Origin: Pristionchus mayeri | Lineage: Eukaryota; Nematoda; Chromadorea; Rhabditida; Neodiplogasteridae | NCBI GenBank assembly: GCA_036245805.1 | Contig: BTRK01000001.1 | Span: 29,085,087-29,149,086 of the forward strand | Direction: 5' to 3' | DNA length: 64,000 nucleotides | Part shown: in pieces, positions 32,684 to 46,019 of the stretch | Numbering within the stretch: the first letter of the stretch is position 1 | Layout of the letters: every line of letters starts with the position of its first letter | The notes under the pieces: model-generated | Told to the model about the DNA's origin: nothing | Databases searched by the model: none | Seen by the model: the letters and a program-made list of their open reading frames with translations, nothing else | Position numbers and translations under genes: made by a program

Positions 32684-35332
32684 ATGGCCAGCGACAAGGC
32701 GTCGCTGATCGAGATGGAGGAGCACGCCAAGGGATTGCGGAGGTGAGGAGCTTCAGGGTTTACATAATCATTTATATTAATAATTTCAAAGAAAAGTACG
32801 GTAAAAGAGGTGTTGTGTTCGTTTTTTTTGAATAAACAAAAATACTCACAGGTGCCATTGGGTTCTGCCAGCGTTTAAACTTGTCCAATATTTTGAGCGC
32901 CATTTTCTCCCGATAGGAGTAAATAGGCGACGGCAACATTGACTGAGACTTAACTCAGACGCGATTGAAATTATTTGGAGAATCAAAGAGATTCCATAGT
33001 AACGGGCGATTACAATACAGTTGGGGGAGGGATATTTTACAGCCTCTTTTGACTCGAAATGTTTATGTGTTCATAGTGTAGTGCGTGACTTAAACCCATT
33101 TTAGTGACCTACTGAGACTTAAAACAGCCTCCGTTAAATATCATGTATATTTTAAACTTCAGAGGTATGCTATCTCCCATCCCATGGGCAGATGTACAGG
33201 AGGTACAATAAGGAATTTCGGGAAAATGTTTTAGGGGCTAATGAGGAGTGATCGATGATCTTTAAGAAGATAAAATTCATTGCAGGCTCGCCTTTAACAG
33301 CGTCACAGTGTCCACGGTGAGTGATGTCATCGATTATTTTCGAAAATATATATATTTTTTAAATTATTCTAAATTTCCAAAACAATAACAACAACAGGTC
33401 TGCACGCTAGTGTGCGTGCTCAGCGTGCCCGCCCTCTACAACTACATGCAGCAGATGCAGACTGTTATGCAAAATGAGGTGTGATCTTTGATTTTTAGCA
33501 AGTACAATATAACATTCGAGAAGTTTGGTGTTTGAACATCCTGCTTTCCCATGTTTAGTGTTCCCTCTCGAGAGAGAGTGCCACTTCATGCACTTCCTTG
33601 AACCAGTTCGACCCTCAAAATTACTTAGAGAGTTCGTTTGATCTTTGGCCTCCAGGTCGACTACTGCCGTGCGAGATCAGCCAACATCTGGAAGGAAGTC
33701 ACACGGACACAGGCAATCCTGTTTAATTTTTAAAATTCTCGAATAACCCGAAAACAACTTCTATGAAACAAATCATGAATTTAAAATTGTCTAATCCATC
33801 TACTCGTCCCATTTAGATGTGGTTCGATGCATCATTCTGAACAAAATCATAGATCGGTGATTTCATAGACTCCGCTCAATCGAGAGATAGAGGAGAATCT
33901 AATTCTTTCCGGATCTTCCTTGAATCGAATGAGACGTTTCGCATCGCACCCACCTCTCGGAAAATCGTCAATTTTAATCTGGGATTAGCATTTATTCTTC
34001 ACTCAAGCCCGGCTCATGACTTCATTCCCTGGAGTTAATTAATCTCGACTTGCTTCCTTGCTCTTGGTGATTTATCGCCCTGCTCTCTGTGACCATGATA
34101 ACGCGTGATATACTGGGGATTCAAGTTCAAACCTTGAAGCAGAAAATCTTGAAACATCGATCATTTCGTTTATCACTTTTCGATATGATTGCATGAGAAC
34201 ATGTAGAAAATCAGACGGTAGGATAGGGAAATTCGCAATAAATTTTACGTTACCTCTAACCAATCATAGCGAAAATAGCACGCAGAATAAAGAGGGTCAC
34301 CTAGTGCAAAACTGTTCCAACTGGAGAAATTAATCTCACAGGTCTACGCCTCCGTCTCCACTGGTCGTCGTGTAGCTCGTCAGGCGGGATACGACTCCTT
34401 CTCCCCTAGCGCCGAACCAGCGGACCAATTCGTGACCGCCTACCAACCCGTGAGTTTTCATTTCTAATATCGGATCAATCGATTTCGCCCAAATTCTCAG
34501 TCTCTCAGTAGCGCTAGGTACTTCCAATTTCGCAACAATTGTTTTTACTCTAATTCCCTGAAGCTTACTGTTCTTATTTTTACAAAAAAACATATATTCA
34601 GACATGCTGCGGCTGCGGTACCTCTCCGCCCGGAGTCCAGGGCGCTCCAGGTGCTCCTGGAAAGGACGGCGATGATGGCACCCCAGGACGACCTGGTACG
34701 GACTTTAATTTTTTATTGTTCACATTTCACCGATCTTATTCAGATAGAGGGAAAGAATAATATTAGATCTCTAATCTCTATTTCCAGGTCGTGATGGACC
34801 TCCCGGCGCCGAGGGCACGCCTCCTCCTAATATTGTAAGTCGAACAAGATATCTTTTCCAAACAAGTTGGTATTTACAGGATTGGTGCTTCGAGTGTCCC
34901 GACGCGATCCCTGGACCACCCGGACCCGCCGGCCAACGAGGAACGCCCGGCGCTCCCGGCAATCCCGGACCCGCCGGAGGCGTTGCCATCCGCGGACCAC
35001 CCGGTCCCGGTGGCCCTCCGGGCCCAGCCGGACCCGAGGGAACCCCAGGCAACCGCGGAACGCCCGGCGCACCCGGCAACCTCAACGAGGTGCCCGGCCC
35101 CGAGGGTCCCGCCGGGACAGAGGGCACTCCCGGAGCTCCTGGAGAAGATGGCGCTCCTGGCAACCAGGGACAACCGGGCAACGACGGCGCTCCAGGAGAC
35201 GTGGGCAACGAGGGAAGACCCGGCGGACCAGGAGTACCCGGTGCTCCTGGAAACCCGGGCCCGAACGGCCCGACAGGACACACCGGGGGCTGCGACCACT
35301 GCCCGCCACCCAGAACCGCGCCCGGGTATTAG
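32684..35332 (+). CDS. Cuticle collagen
   Basis: Secreted structural protein of the nematode cuticle. Exons: 32684-32742, 33286-33316, 33398-33478, 33656-33712, 34342-34449, 34602-34695, 34788-34834, 34880-35332; 309 residues. A GATTCAG acceptor-like site lies 13 bases before the ATG. The N-terminal membrane-anchor region runs from [20 protein letters not shown] to [10 protein letters not shown]. An R-rich processing site ([11 protein letters not shown], ~residues 120-130) follows, as in cuticle collagens cut by a subtilisin-like protease. A Cys cluster (CCGCG) opens the collagenous part. Gly-X-Y blocks then alternate with short breaks ([14 protein letters not shown] with two Cys; NLNEV), and the protein ends GGCDHCPPP plus a short tail. 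This Cys layout suits disulfide-linked trimers. The intron after exon 4 starts GC rather than GT (CACAG|GCAATC). Confidence 0.95.
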
Positions 35333-38300
35333 AGTTAGAGATCCTCACTATTTATCGTCCCCCTTGCTCGAATCTTTTCTGGTGATAAAGCCATAGATTA
35401 TTGATTTTTCGATATATTTATTCATTGTAGTGTATCTGAACAATCTGCATAAATGATTATGAATAAGATGTCTTGATATATACATGCTGCTATTCGGTAT
35501 GTTTACGTTTTGGTACTTACAGGTTAGAACACTCGAATAATAAGGAGAATCGAAATCAGTGCAAATAATTGTGCATAAAATTTTTGGGAGGCGACGGATC
35601 ACAGGATGAATTCCTAGTTTTTAAGCAATGCCATTCAATGACTTATGATTGAAATAATGCATTATTGAATGAAAGGAGGAACTTGTTCGCGATGTTTTTT
35701 TGTGTGATTCTGCCATTTCACATTTCACTTCACTCTTCAGCCCTCACGGAAAGCAAAACACGCGCGAATGGAATGAGAATCGACAATTGATCAAGAATAT
35801 CAAAGAAGGCACTCCAGTATGTATGGCTGCAGCCACAGCAGCAATAATGCTCAAAACTGACTCTCCACTTTACCACGGTCTTTCTCACTCGTCATGAAAT
35901 GCGAGAGAGCAGACGAAATGAGAGAGAAGCTTGTAGAATTGTCAACAATACGCACGACGCTCTTGGAGCTTGACGTGTTTTCCAAATGCGGTTTCATCGA
36001 GGGTTTTTCGTTTCCCACAGTCTTGCAAGCGTGGAAAACAATACAAAGATAGTAGCTTCTGCACGTATTCCTTGCACATTTCGATTCCGCTTTCCTCTGC
36101 TCGACGCATTTGAAAGGAATTCGTTATCCCTTCCGCATCAACAGACAGTATTCAGCATCCGACATCATTGTCCAACAGCGTTCGCTCAATTTCCTTGTAC
36201 ATATATCGCCTCAGATTGTGGGCTCTAATACAAATCGCGCAGCCTACGCTGAGGTAGGAACGGAAATCACCCGCTCAGAAGCGTGTTCTATGGAAAAATC
36301 CAGCACCGAACCGTACTTGACATTTCTCAAACATGTAAAGATATTTTCCTCTACGAAGGCCAGATACACATTTGTTCTCTAGTTTCATCCCAAAAGTCGC
36401 AATTTTCCATCAAGAAAAAGCCGCGGGTGTGGTTTCAAATTGCTAATTCAGTCGCGCCTCCGCACTCAAAATTGCAGCATTTATCCGGAGACATCGCATT
36501 TATATCCCTGAGATTTCCCTCGGCTATAATTACTAGTCTATTCAGTCTCTGGCCTTATTCATCCTTGTTTTGGACGCATGCAGACTGCATTTCACGGAGA
36601 GACAAAGGTATTTTCCGGATTGTCTCTAGATTAGAGCTAAAATGGAGCCCGAATCTGTATCCCATTCGAAGATCGAAGATTGGGTTTTCTCGGAAATCTG
36701 TCTACTATTAAGCTACTTCTGTCGAGTATGAATAGTGACGCCTGCGCAATTCTCGAATGACCATTGAATTATAATAGTCGATCACTAGTCGATCACTTGT
36801 GCACGATCACTATTTTTGACTTGCAAATATTCCAATCTCATTTGCATTTGCAAAGCTTGCAGTGCAACATGTTAGCGCTCAGCTGATTTTTAAAGCTTTG
36901 TGTCATATCTTAAAATAGGAGTACTGAGAGAGACGCAAAACTATGGAATCAAAAATTGAAATTCTAGATCTCTATGCGACTTCGAACAATTTCAGACTTA
37001 ACAAAAAAAATCGATCAATACAATATGTAACCACGCCACATAGTAAACCATCAGAATTGACCATAAATTCTCTCTCGCTCTTGCTAGAATGCTGTTAGTG
37101 TATCTCCTTCTAGATGCAATGATTAGTCGGCATTGCATTAATTTTGAATCGCGATATAATGTCTGCTCGCTATCCCGAGATAATTTGACTCTGATGATAC
37201 CGAGATTTTGCACGCATTGAGTTCTCAAAGTATGTGCGCAGCCTTTTCAAATTTTTGTAAACACTTACGATTTCGATTACGATTTCTGATATGTTCATTC
37301 CGACGTTTAAAGGTGTGCGAAAATGTAGATTTCATCATAATTCGATGAGGCACAAAAGCGAAAGATCTAAACAGGAAGAGTCAAAATATGCGCCGTTTTA
37401 TTTTATCTTCGTAACGCTCAACAGTTTTATCGATACAGCAATTTACATGATGGCTGTTATTTACAGTGTATAGTGCTCAATGTGTTGCCCCCACTAGATT
37501 ATCGTCCACAGTTTCATGATAGTAACGCCGATTACTTGTATGTGCCGCCCCCTCACTAGAGTTCGAAACTCGAATAATCTCTTCATTCCGCACACACTCT
37601 CCTGGCTGAGTATCGAGATAGCATCGAATGAACAGACCCTGGTATCGCTTCTCCAACTCTGCCCTTCACTGGTGTCCGAATTATGACAATCTTCCGTGAC
37701 GCGTGCCGTCCTTTCTGTTGATTCCTGTTGATGGTGGGAACGGGAAGGAATGCCGAGGGGATGGGAGTGTCCCTCCCTTCCCGTCTCCTATAATACGAAT
37801 ATTATTCGACAGTGGCATCCGCCAAATTGGAAATCTGCCAGTGTTGAGCCGCGCTTCAAGCTGTTCCAGTGCGATTATGAAGAGATACTCTCCTCATTTC
37901 TCTCGCTGTTTCTCTCTGTCTGACCGGTGATAGGGTGTATTGAAAAGAGCGCTTAGCAAATGCTTTCCGCAAAACAGTATTATCCCCTCCACATCAATTG
38001 CGTTTCATTGTTCCCAGTAACTACTGCCATTTTTCCTCTCCCGATCAAGCATCAACTCGAAAAACGTATCTAGATAGCAGCTATAAAGAGGCAAATTTGT
38101 ATCAGCCTACAGCTCGGATACCTGGTGTATTGCCGACCAACCATCGGCCTTGTGCAATAGGAAAAGCGGAAAGGAACAGCTGTCACATTAGTTCCGGAAA
38201 TGCGCAGCCTGTTCATTGAAGACATGCGTGTCCCTCCCCCCTCTCCCCCCCGAGCAAAAGCCCATCTTCAACTACCACAAAACACTGCAAAACTGTAGAG

Positions 38301-41300
38301 AATGAGACCATCCCCTCGAGTCGATTTTTCTCACTAGAAAAAGTGTCTATGCAGAACTGTTACCTCACTTCTGTTCAAACCAGCGAAACTGTAGAGATCT
38401 CTCAAAATTGTTGTACAAATTCCACCACATATTTGTCGCACATGGCCCTATTATTCTCATGTCCTCTAATTACTTTATGCCCGTCAACCCCATTGTGCCA
38501 CATTTCTTTCACGCGTCGATCTGTGATATTTCCCTGTCACCCACCATATATTTTTCTTTGCTTCACCGATGGAAGATCTCTTTTACAATTTGCGCAATCT
38601 TAAGTGAGATGAGGGCATTTTGAAGATTGTACTGCCTCAAAAAGTGATTGGTCGATTGAACCCACTGCGCGCTAGACAAGCCGGGTTCAAGGGGCAAGAC
38701 AATTTGGTCTCTTCATGTGTAGTATAGTCACAAGGTGAGAGAGCGTGAGAAATCGAGAGAGAATCCGGGTGGAAATCTGTCCGTTTCCGCTTCGCATTTG
38801 GCAGCTCACTGTTTTCCACTTCTCGCTTCTCCCCTCTTCTCTTCTCTGTCGCTTCGCCACTTGATTTATTCCCTCACTCGATTACTGTTCTCCTCCTCCC
38901 ATATTGCGCGATATTGGAACTACGCCAGCTGCATCGGCGTTTTCAGAAACGTGTTTGAAATTTTCCTCTAGAGCGCACAAGGAACAACTAGCGTGCCTAG
39001 ATTTACGGGAACGCGTTCCACCTTTTGCCTGTACGTCATGACGGTACTTTTCAAAGGAAGATTTCGCACCTCGGATCTTTGAGGCAAAAAGTGTAGCGAG
39101 AATAGAACAAAAGCCAATTTGACTCCCTATTTTGCGTGCTTGAAAGCCGGGATTCCCGAAGACGTCGCGAGGTTCAGGACAATAGGGTTACGGTATCGCT
39201 GTCCTTTCAACGTCTGAGCTCCCCCTACGTCACGAGTAATCTCGAATCTTATTTTCTATTCTTTCCTGGATTTTCGAAAATATCTTGAAAATGCATCAAA
39301 ATCTCGTTTCCCATTGCGCATGGCCAGGCAAGGCAACAGTTCCTTCCTTGACGTTGGAGAGGGAGAGAGCGAAAAACAGCTCCCTATCTTCCTTCGTTTT
39401 TCTTCATCAGCACATTCCGATGGCTTCTGCTTGTCATTCTTCCCTTGCTTCAATACACACTCGCGGGTCTTATAGGAATTCCCAGAATTTTGGCTGCTGC
39501 AAAATTGTAGGGTCCTGATGTTAGATTCTCCGCAAGAAAACAGGCTGAGTCTTCTGTCGCGGAAAGTAGCCTAATCTAGAAGCACGTGTTAAGGGTTCTA
39601 CTGCAGAATCTTGACGACCATACACTAGCTTGACGTGGTAACACCTTAGCTTTGCCTCTACAGCAAGTGTAGACTCTTGTACACTTCCTCCACCCCTGCT
39701 TGAAGACTCGAGCAATGCTGTACCTGTAGAACATCTGCGACAAATGGAATTGTGCGCTCCACTCAATTTCCCTGTACGCATCTAATCCGTGCATACTGTA
39801 TCCGCTCTTACTGCATTTATTGTGACCATGACTATCGTACATTTTGGCGAAATCAGAACGACTACGAGAGGAAAAAAAATTCGAGAGAATTTCGAAGTCT
39901 GAGTCTGAGCGAATACACTAATTTAGAAGCCCTGGTTGCGCTCATGTTCCAAAATTTAAATTTTCTGTTCTCGGTGGACATTCTGATTTCGCCTACATGT
40001 ACGCCAACATGCAATGACAATTCGTCCTACATTCTCGTGCTAACCATGCACTGGTGAATTTCGGCCTCATCCGTCAATGAGATTCCGCATGCATCGATGA
40101 ACCTGAGGGGAGAGGGAAGAGTGGCATTGTTCCTCGTGTTTACTTCTCTTTCTCCTATTTTCACTCGAATTGCCTCTTCGCACGTTTCCGAGTATGTCGC
40201 CATTGTGTTAGTATTTTTGTAGTTTGACTATAGCGTCATCATGCTCTCTCTCTACCTGTAGAGTGATGGACGAGTCTGTCAATTGTAGATGCTGTGCTTT
40301 TGAATTATTCCATGCGAACTTGAGACAACTGTTATGTGAAAAGAGATGTTAATAATCACTGCAAAAATCGGATCTTTGCATACTTTCCCAGCAAAAGATT
40401 GACAAAGATCCGACCTGACCCCTGATTTTTAACATCGCATAAGACGGAAGAAACATTTCTCATCCGACCACGTGCTTATCTTCAATCAATCTATCTATCT
40501 ATTTATCATGTCAAGCAATAGATGCTCTATGTCAGATTGAGATCGGAATGCTTATCCTCATCTTTGATCAACTGTTCATCCTCCTCTTAACTTGTTTTTC
40601 TGATATTTTCACGTGTGAATTGCCAATTCGCTCGTTTCTGAGCATGCAGCCATTCTGCAGTATTTTTGTAGTTTGGCTATAACGTTATTGCGAACACTAT
40701 CGGTTGATCGACGATGGAATATGTGAAATGTGGGGGGACCATGATCATAGCTACCCACGCCGCCCGTAAGCCCATGACCCCGCTATACGTCGATTTTTGA
40801 CAAACAAGTCGTTGTCAGTGCTGGATAATTATAATCATGATTCAAAGTTTGAATTCTACAATGCCTTGCGTTCTTTCATCTCTGATCAACTGAAAACAGT
40901 CAGGAATCTGCACTTTTAATCACCTAATCCCATTACCGCTCTCGCTTCGAATTTTGCTGATGCGTTGGCGGAAACGGAGAGATTATTCTGAGTCTAAATA
41001 GATCATCAAAGATTGCCCACCTACGAAATCGTGACTAACGCAGTAGTTTTCCCTCAATAACGGGTATCCACGGTGCTCTTGCCGTAGCTGTTGTATGCAT
41101 TCATTTGCAATCCCCTGGGCCCGAATTTGAATTCTTCTGAGCTGCTATTGTGGCTTACTTTCATGCTCATCTCACGTTATCCAATATGCATTAAACGGAA
41201 CGACTCCTTCGTCTTCCCTGTCCATTCCACCCACATTGACCTTCGAAATGAGTGCAACGGTGAGAAATTACAGTCGATCGACGAGGCTGTAATTATGCGG

Positions 41301-41348
41301 GAAAAGGCCAATGGTCATTTGAAAAATAGTGAATGATGAAGGAGAACA

Positions 41349-41404
41349 ATGGATCCATCGGGTCCATCGGTCCATCGGGTCCATCGGGTCCATAGGGTCC
41401 ATCG
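41349..41404. repeat. GGTCCATCG 9-bp minisatellite, about six units
   Basis: Tandem units of GGGTCCATC with small variations (one unit lacks a G, one has ATAGG). The unit length is a multiple of three, so a repetitive frame stays open across it. Confidence 0.9.
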
Positions 41405-43393
41405 GGTACGGTATGGGCACAAACATAATGTGCCGCACACCAATCTAACTTCCGCCAGGAAGAGAGTTTCTGAGAAAAAAGCGGAAGTGACTCTGGAAGA
41501 CATCACATTTAGCCAGAGAGACATCACGATCGCTGATTTTTTTTCCAACTGGGACAGTTCTCAGAATAGAATGATTGATAAAAGGATAGAAGAGTGCACA
41601 CGCACATCATTTGAACGTTCAATCTATCACCTGTCCAATCTTCGAAACACTGTGCCGACAGAATAGTCACTGACGTTGCCGTAGCGTTCCTCTAGGGAGC
41701 AAGTGCAAAGATTGTGCTGTTCTATTTCTGGTTGGCCTCCAAACCTTCTAAAACTGTTCTTCGACGAAATGACCTGCTATTTGGCTAATTGCTCTCATCG
41801 GCATCCGCAATTATTTTCCGCTGTTTTGGCTAGCTCTCGAATTTGCTCCCCTGATTCTTATCTGATTTCCTCGAGAGGCGAGAGGCGCATAAAATAGACC
41901 TCTCTCAATGAGATCCTTCCTTCCTACTGCAATCCTGTTGCGGGGCGCTCTTCCTGCCATCCCATTCGCCAATCTCACGGGCCTCTAAGAGAGAGGAAAT
42001 GGCGGTGCTCGAATCCTAATGCTGTTCTTCCCGCCTCGCATCATTCCATCCTCCTCTTACCCATTCTTCTCCCTCCTTTCGAAGAGCCGTTTCCTGTCCC
42101 GGGCATTGCATTCATGGGACCCGAACGAATCACGGGTTCGGGTTACGGTAGAACGGGTTGGGCGGGGTGCACGTCCGCCTGATCAGTGTTGCATAGGTCG
42201 AAGTCGTAAACAACCGCGCTCCCTTGTTATCTCGCTAATCAAATCAAGGCAAGTCGACGTTTTTCGAGACTAAAAAATAGCGGAACTGGGGTGATTGGGC
42301 GTAGCTCACATCATAAAAAGCCACGGGATCGCAACGAATTGGCGCGGTAAAAGGAGGGCGAAGAGTAAACGAATTGTAATCCGGCTAATGTCTCCTTCGC
42401 TCGCTCTAGCAATTGTTTCTCGCTGCAACTCGAGAAGCGGGGCCTTTTCAAAGTTATCTTTTGACTCTCTTCATTCCATACGCTCTCTCACCGGTCAGAG
42501 TAAGCCAGAGAGTGTGTGAATTGGAGAGAGTGAGACCAGTATTCCAATACTTCCTTTCATGAGATCCCGAGTATCCAGATGTTACGCTGCTTCGCTCTCA
42601 CGTGTTTCGTTCATTGTTCAGAATCTTCCGGTGTTTGCGCATCTGCATTGCGAAACCCGGAAGGGAAATGTGATGTCAAAAAAAAGATCCGCTGCTATTT
42701 TCGAGGATATGCTCGAGATTTTGATTAGATACGGCTAGCGATCAGGAATCTGAGACCAGACCGTTTCACTTGTGGCATTTTCCGGAGAGCGCAGTTAGAA
42801 CTCTTCATTCTGCGCCTTCCTGACCCGTCAAACGAGAAACAAAGCAGAATGGAGCCATTCCTTCCAACCATCCCTAGTTTGTTGACCAAATATGTCTTTG
42901 CCTACATCGTTCGAGAATCAGTGATCCACACTACTTGCTTCCTCAAACCATCGCTATACCATTACGCTCTCACTCTCGACAATCGTTCCTGTTTACTCCA
43001 TACGCGTTAGTCTCAACATTCCCACGACTACCACCCGAATCAAGCCGATACGTAGCGTTTGTATCTACTAATACCACTTTTCTCCCTCTTTTCGTTCGTT
43101 TCGTGCTGCTTTTTTCGAAAAATGATCACTCCTTCTCACCTGCGCACGTTACGAACACCTTACACCGGAACCTGACCTTTCAGAAGAGACACTTGGTTTA
43201 TTTTCGTCTCAGATTCAATCTCAGTCCATTGACTCCTCTCGCGCGAGTGCTTTTCACACGATGGCACCGGTTTCGCAGGGCCCTACAACTTCCGCTTCTC
43301 TCCCCTTTTCCCCAGACACCGGATGACTTTCCTGACCAAGAGTTAAAAATTGTGTCAATAGACTGTGTCTAGCCTGATCGGCTGAGTCGGAAA

Positions 43394-43429
43394 TGAGTCC
43401 GAATTGCCGTCTGAGTCCGAATTGCCGTC
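43394..43429. repeat. Perfect 18-bp tandem pair
   Basis: TGAGTCCGAATTGCCGTC occurs twice without a gap. No gene overlaps it. Confidence 0.9.
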
Positions 43430-46019
43430 TTTTCATGATACTTTAGGCCGATCGAGGGGTGCGAGAGAGAAGTAGAGGATGCGATCATGACATCATTTCT
43501 TGAGCTCTACTGAGCAGTGATCAGGCCATATGCATCCTGGAAGTTGCTCTACCTGGTGGGAAAAAGTTTATATCCTCCTGCGTGCGTTCTAGGCTCATCC
43601 ATGGGACAAGGGCCGTCTCAAGTGACCCGAGAGAGGCAGAGTTTCGTAGGACTCTCTCAGATTACCGTACTCTCTAGGCGGTTAGACGGGGCTAGAGAGA
43701 ACCTGAAATTAAGAGAGGCAGAACCTAGCTGGGAGCGAGTATCGAGTTGCCTCACTCGAAACCGCACACACGCGCATTGTTCTCGAAAGGCTCAAGTAGG
43801 CGAATGAGTAATTCGCTTCTTTTCTCCTTGCGCAGTCACTCCCGCATGCTGGAAGAATCCTAGGCAGTAGACACGTAGTCCACCTATGCGTTGCGCTTGT
43901 TTCACGCATCTCTTGTCCCCTTCTCCTGTGGCTCTATCTTCAGAAAACTTGCGATAGAAATAGATCGTGACGTCAATTTCAATTCTACGTTTTGCCAGAG
44001 ATCAGACCAGATAGCGGGCTGCGGTGGATCTCCCTAATCATCTAGTGTCGAAGCCTTTCGCGACGACGTAGATCCCATTTACTGCCCCCCTCCTTTCTGA
44101 AGTCCCGCGATTTGCAGACGGGAAAAAGAAGAATTCGCGGAATACCCTCTGACTCTCCTCGGTTTGCACACTCTCCCGCAAGTCAGAGAAAGCGAGAGAG
44201 CACGCAATCTTAAGAGATTCAGACGGCTACTCCATCATCCACACTGGTTATTGAGGGAGCCGGACGGGGCAAGGTGGCTCTTTTCGTTGAGTGTTGCTCA
44301 ATTTCGCGCCGCGCCGCGCCTGAAACGGGTTCATTTCAATCCCTATCCTTCGTCAGCTGGGCGAATCCAAAAAAGTTCATTTGAGCCCGCGCATCATTGC
44401 CCAAACGTTCTACCTCACGTGTTCTCTCGTGTTCTGTTCGTGCAAACTGAGATGTTTTTCTGCGATGAGCAAGATGTTATTTCATTAGATCTCGGGCCAT
44501 AGAGCGTGCGAAATGGATACACCATCGTATCGTTTGAACTCTAAGCAAACTACATTCATAACCTTCGTTTTCCGCGTTCTTATCGGAGAGACAGAAGGAG
44601 GAAGCTTGATGAATGAGGAGATGCGCTCTGGAACCAGCCCATTCTGACACCTCTCTCACCCCATTAGCCCGCATTCTCAGGCACTTTTTTCTGCCAATTC
44701 CACCCCCCTTTCACCTAGAGAAGAGTCGTTAGGCCGAGAGTAGTCTCCTCTAATCTGCCCGCGCTTTTTTGCCAGGAAAATACCCTCTTTTCGTAGTTCA
44801 TTAGCTGCTCTCACGCGTGTTTCTCACTTTCACCTACTCCATTGAGCGCACCTTCTTTCTCTTTATCCTCGACGTTTCCCCCAGATATCGCGGCAAAAAC
44901 CGCGAGCGTTACACCTTTTACTAGCCGCAGCCTCGTAAATCATCGCTTCTCGAGCCGTTCTAAAAGTATCCCATTTGTGTGATAAATCACCCCTGCCTTC
45001 ACTACACTACAGTATCTACAAACGGAATTAGAAACACGATAAATCTCCGAGACCCGTAGTAAGAAGCCCTTCGTCCATTTACTAGCCTTTCCAGACCAGT
45101 ATTTCGCTTTTTTGGGCTTTAAGAACGTCAGAGTCCTGGCACAAAGAACTTTTGTTTGGCGTCGTCGCCGTAGACGTTTGTTCTAGGACAGATTCTGTGA
45201 GAACGGTCCCTCCTCCTCCTCTCTCTCTGGTACGTCCCCTCCCTGTTGTGGTCTCTACCTACCCTCAGGGGCCTAAAGGCGGCCCGAATAATTCAGAACC
45301 CTCCCACCTATGGCTCGCAGCATCGCTTCGAATCGGCATTCTTTCACATATTTGTGCCCAGTCTCCTCTCGACCACCTCTCCCATTTGGGCAGGCCTCCA
45401 TTCTCCTCCATTCCATTCTCCTCCTCCTCCTCCTCCTCTCCCATCCCCTCTGCCACCTTCACCATTCTTCTCAATGAATCTTCCTCCCTCCTCCTCCTCT
45501 CCTTCCTCATTCATTCAGGATTGATGGTGGGAAATCTGTCCGGGACTACGGTATCGACGACGACTGTAGGATTCAGAATCCATAAATCAGGCGCGCTCGT
45601 CGTCGTCGTCGTTATTTTGCCTGCGTGCAGATGAGAGCCATCTTCTCCTTCTCAGCCCCTCGTCCAGAATGAATCCGTCACATTAGTCAGAGGCTGGGCA
45701 TCCTTCCTCTCCCTTCTTCTTCCTCCGTACATCCAACGCCTAGTGCCCGCTCGTTCTCCTTAGAAACGAATATTCACATGGATCCCAGTGCATGCCACGT
45801 GTTTCGCGTATTATTTCTATATACTAAAACCCAAGTGACGATACTTTCCCCTGACTTTGGGGCGCATCCACCCGAGTCGTCCTCATCTTCTATATGTGTA
45901 TCGGGAATTCCTTGTCACCCGCAGTTACTTCCCTGTTATTCTGTCGCGTATGCGCGCCCATTTCGTGTTGGGAATTCGAGATTTTACACTGATTTTTGAA
46001 TAATTAAAAGACGATTCAG

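Larger units (their letters stand above)
35333..46019. other. Large gap without a recognised protein gene
   Basis: About 10.7 kb between the collagen and GPCR genes. No splice-supported exon was found on either strand. It holds GAGAGAGC-type motifs near 35901, 38731, 42480 and 44191, a 9-bp minisatellite at 41349-41404, an 18-bp tandem pair at 43394-43429, and C/T-rich stretches near 45400. The 3' part presumably includes the GPCR promoter. Confidence 0.5.

Noticed and set aside
34771..35385. Several long frames antisense to or out of frame with the collagen exons
   Set aside because: They are shadows of the Gly-X-Y coding sequence, whose true frame has splice and family support.
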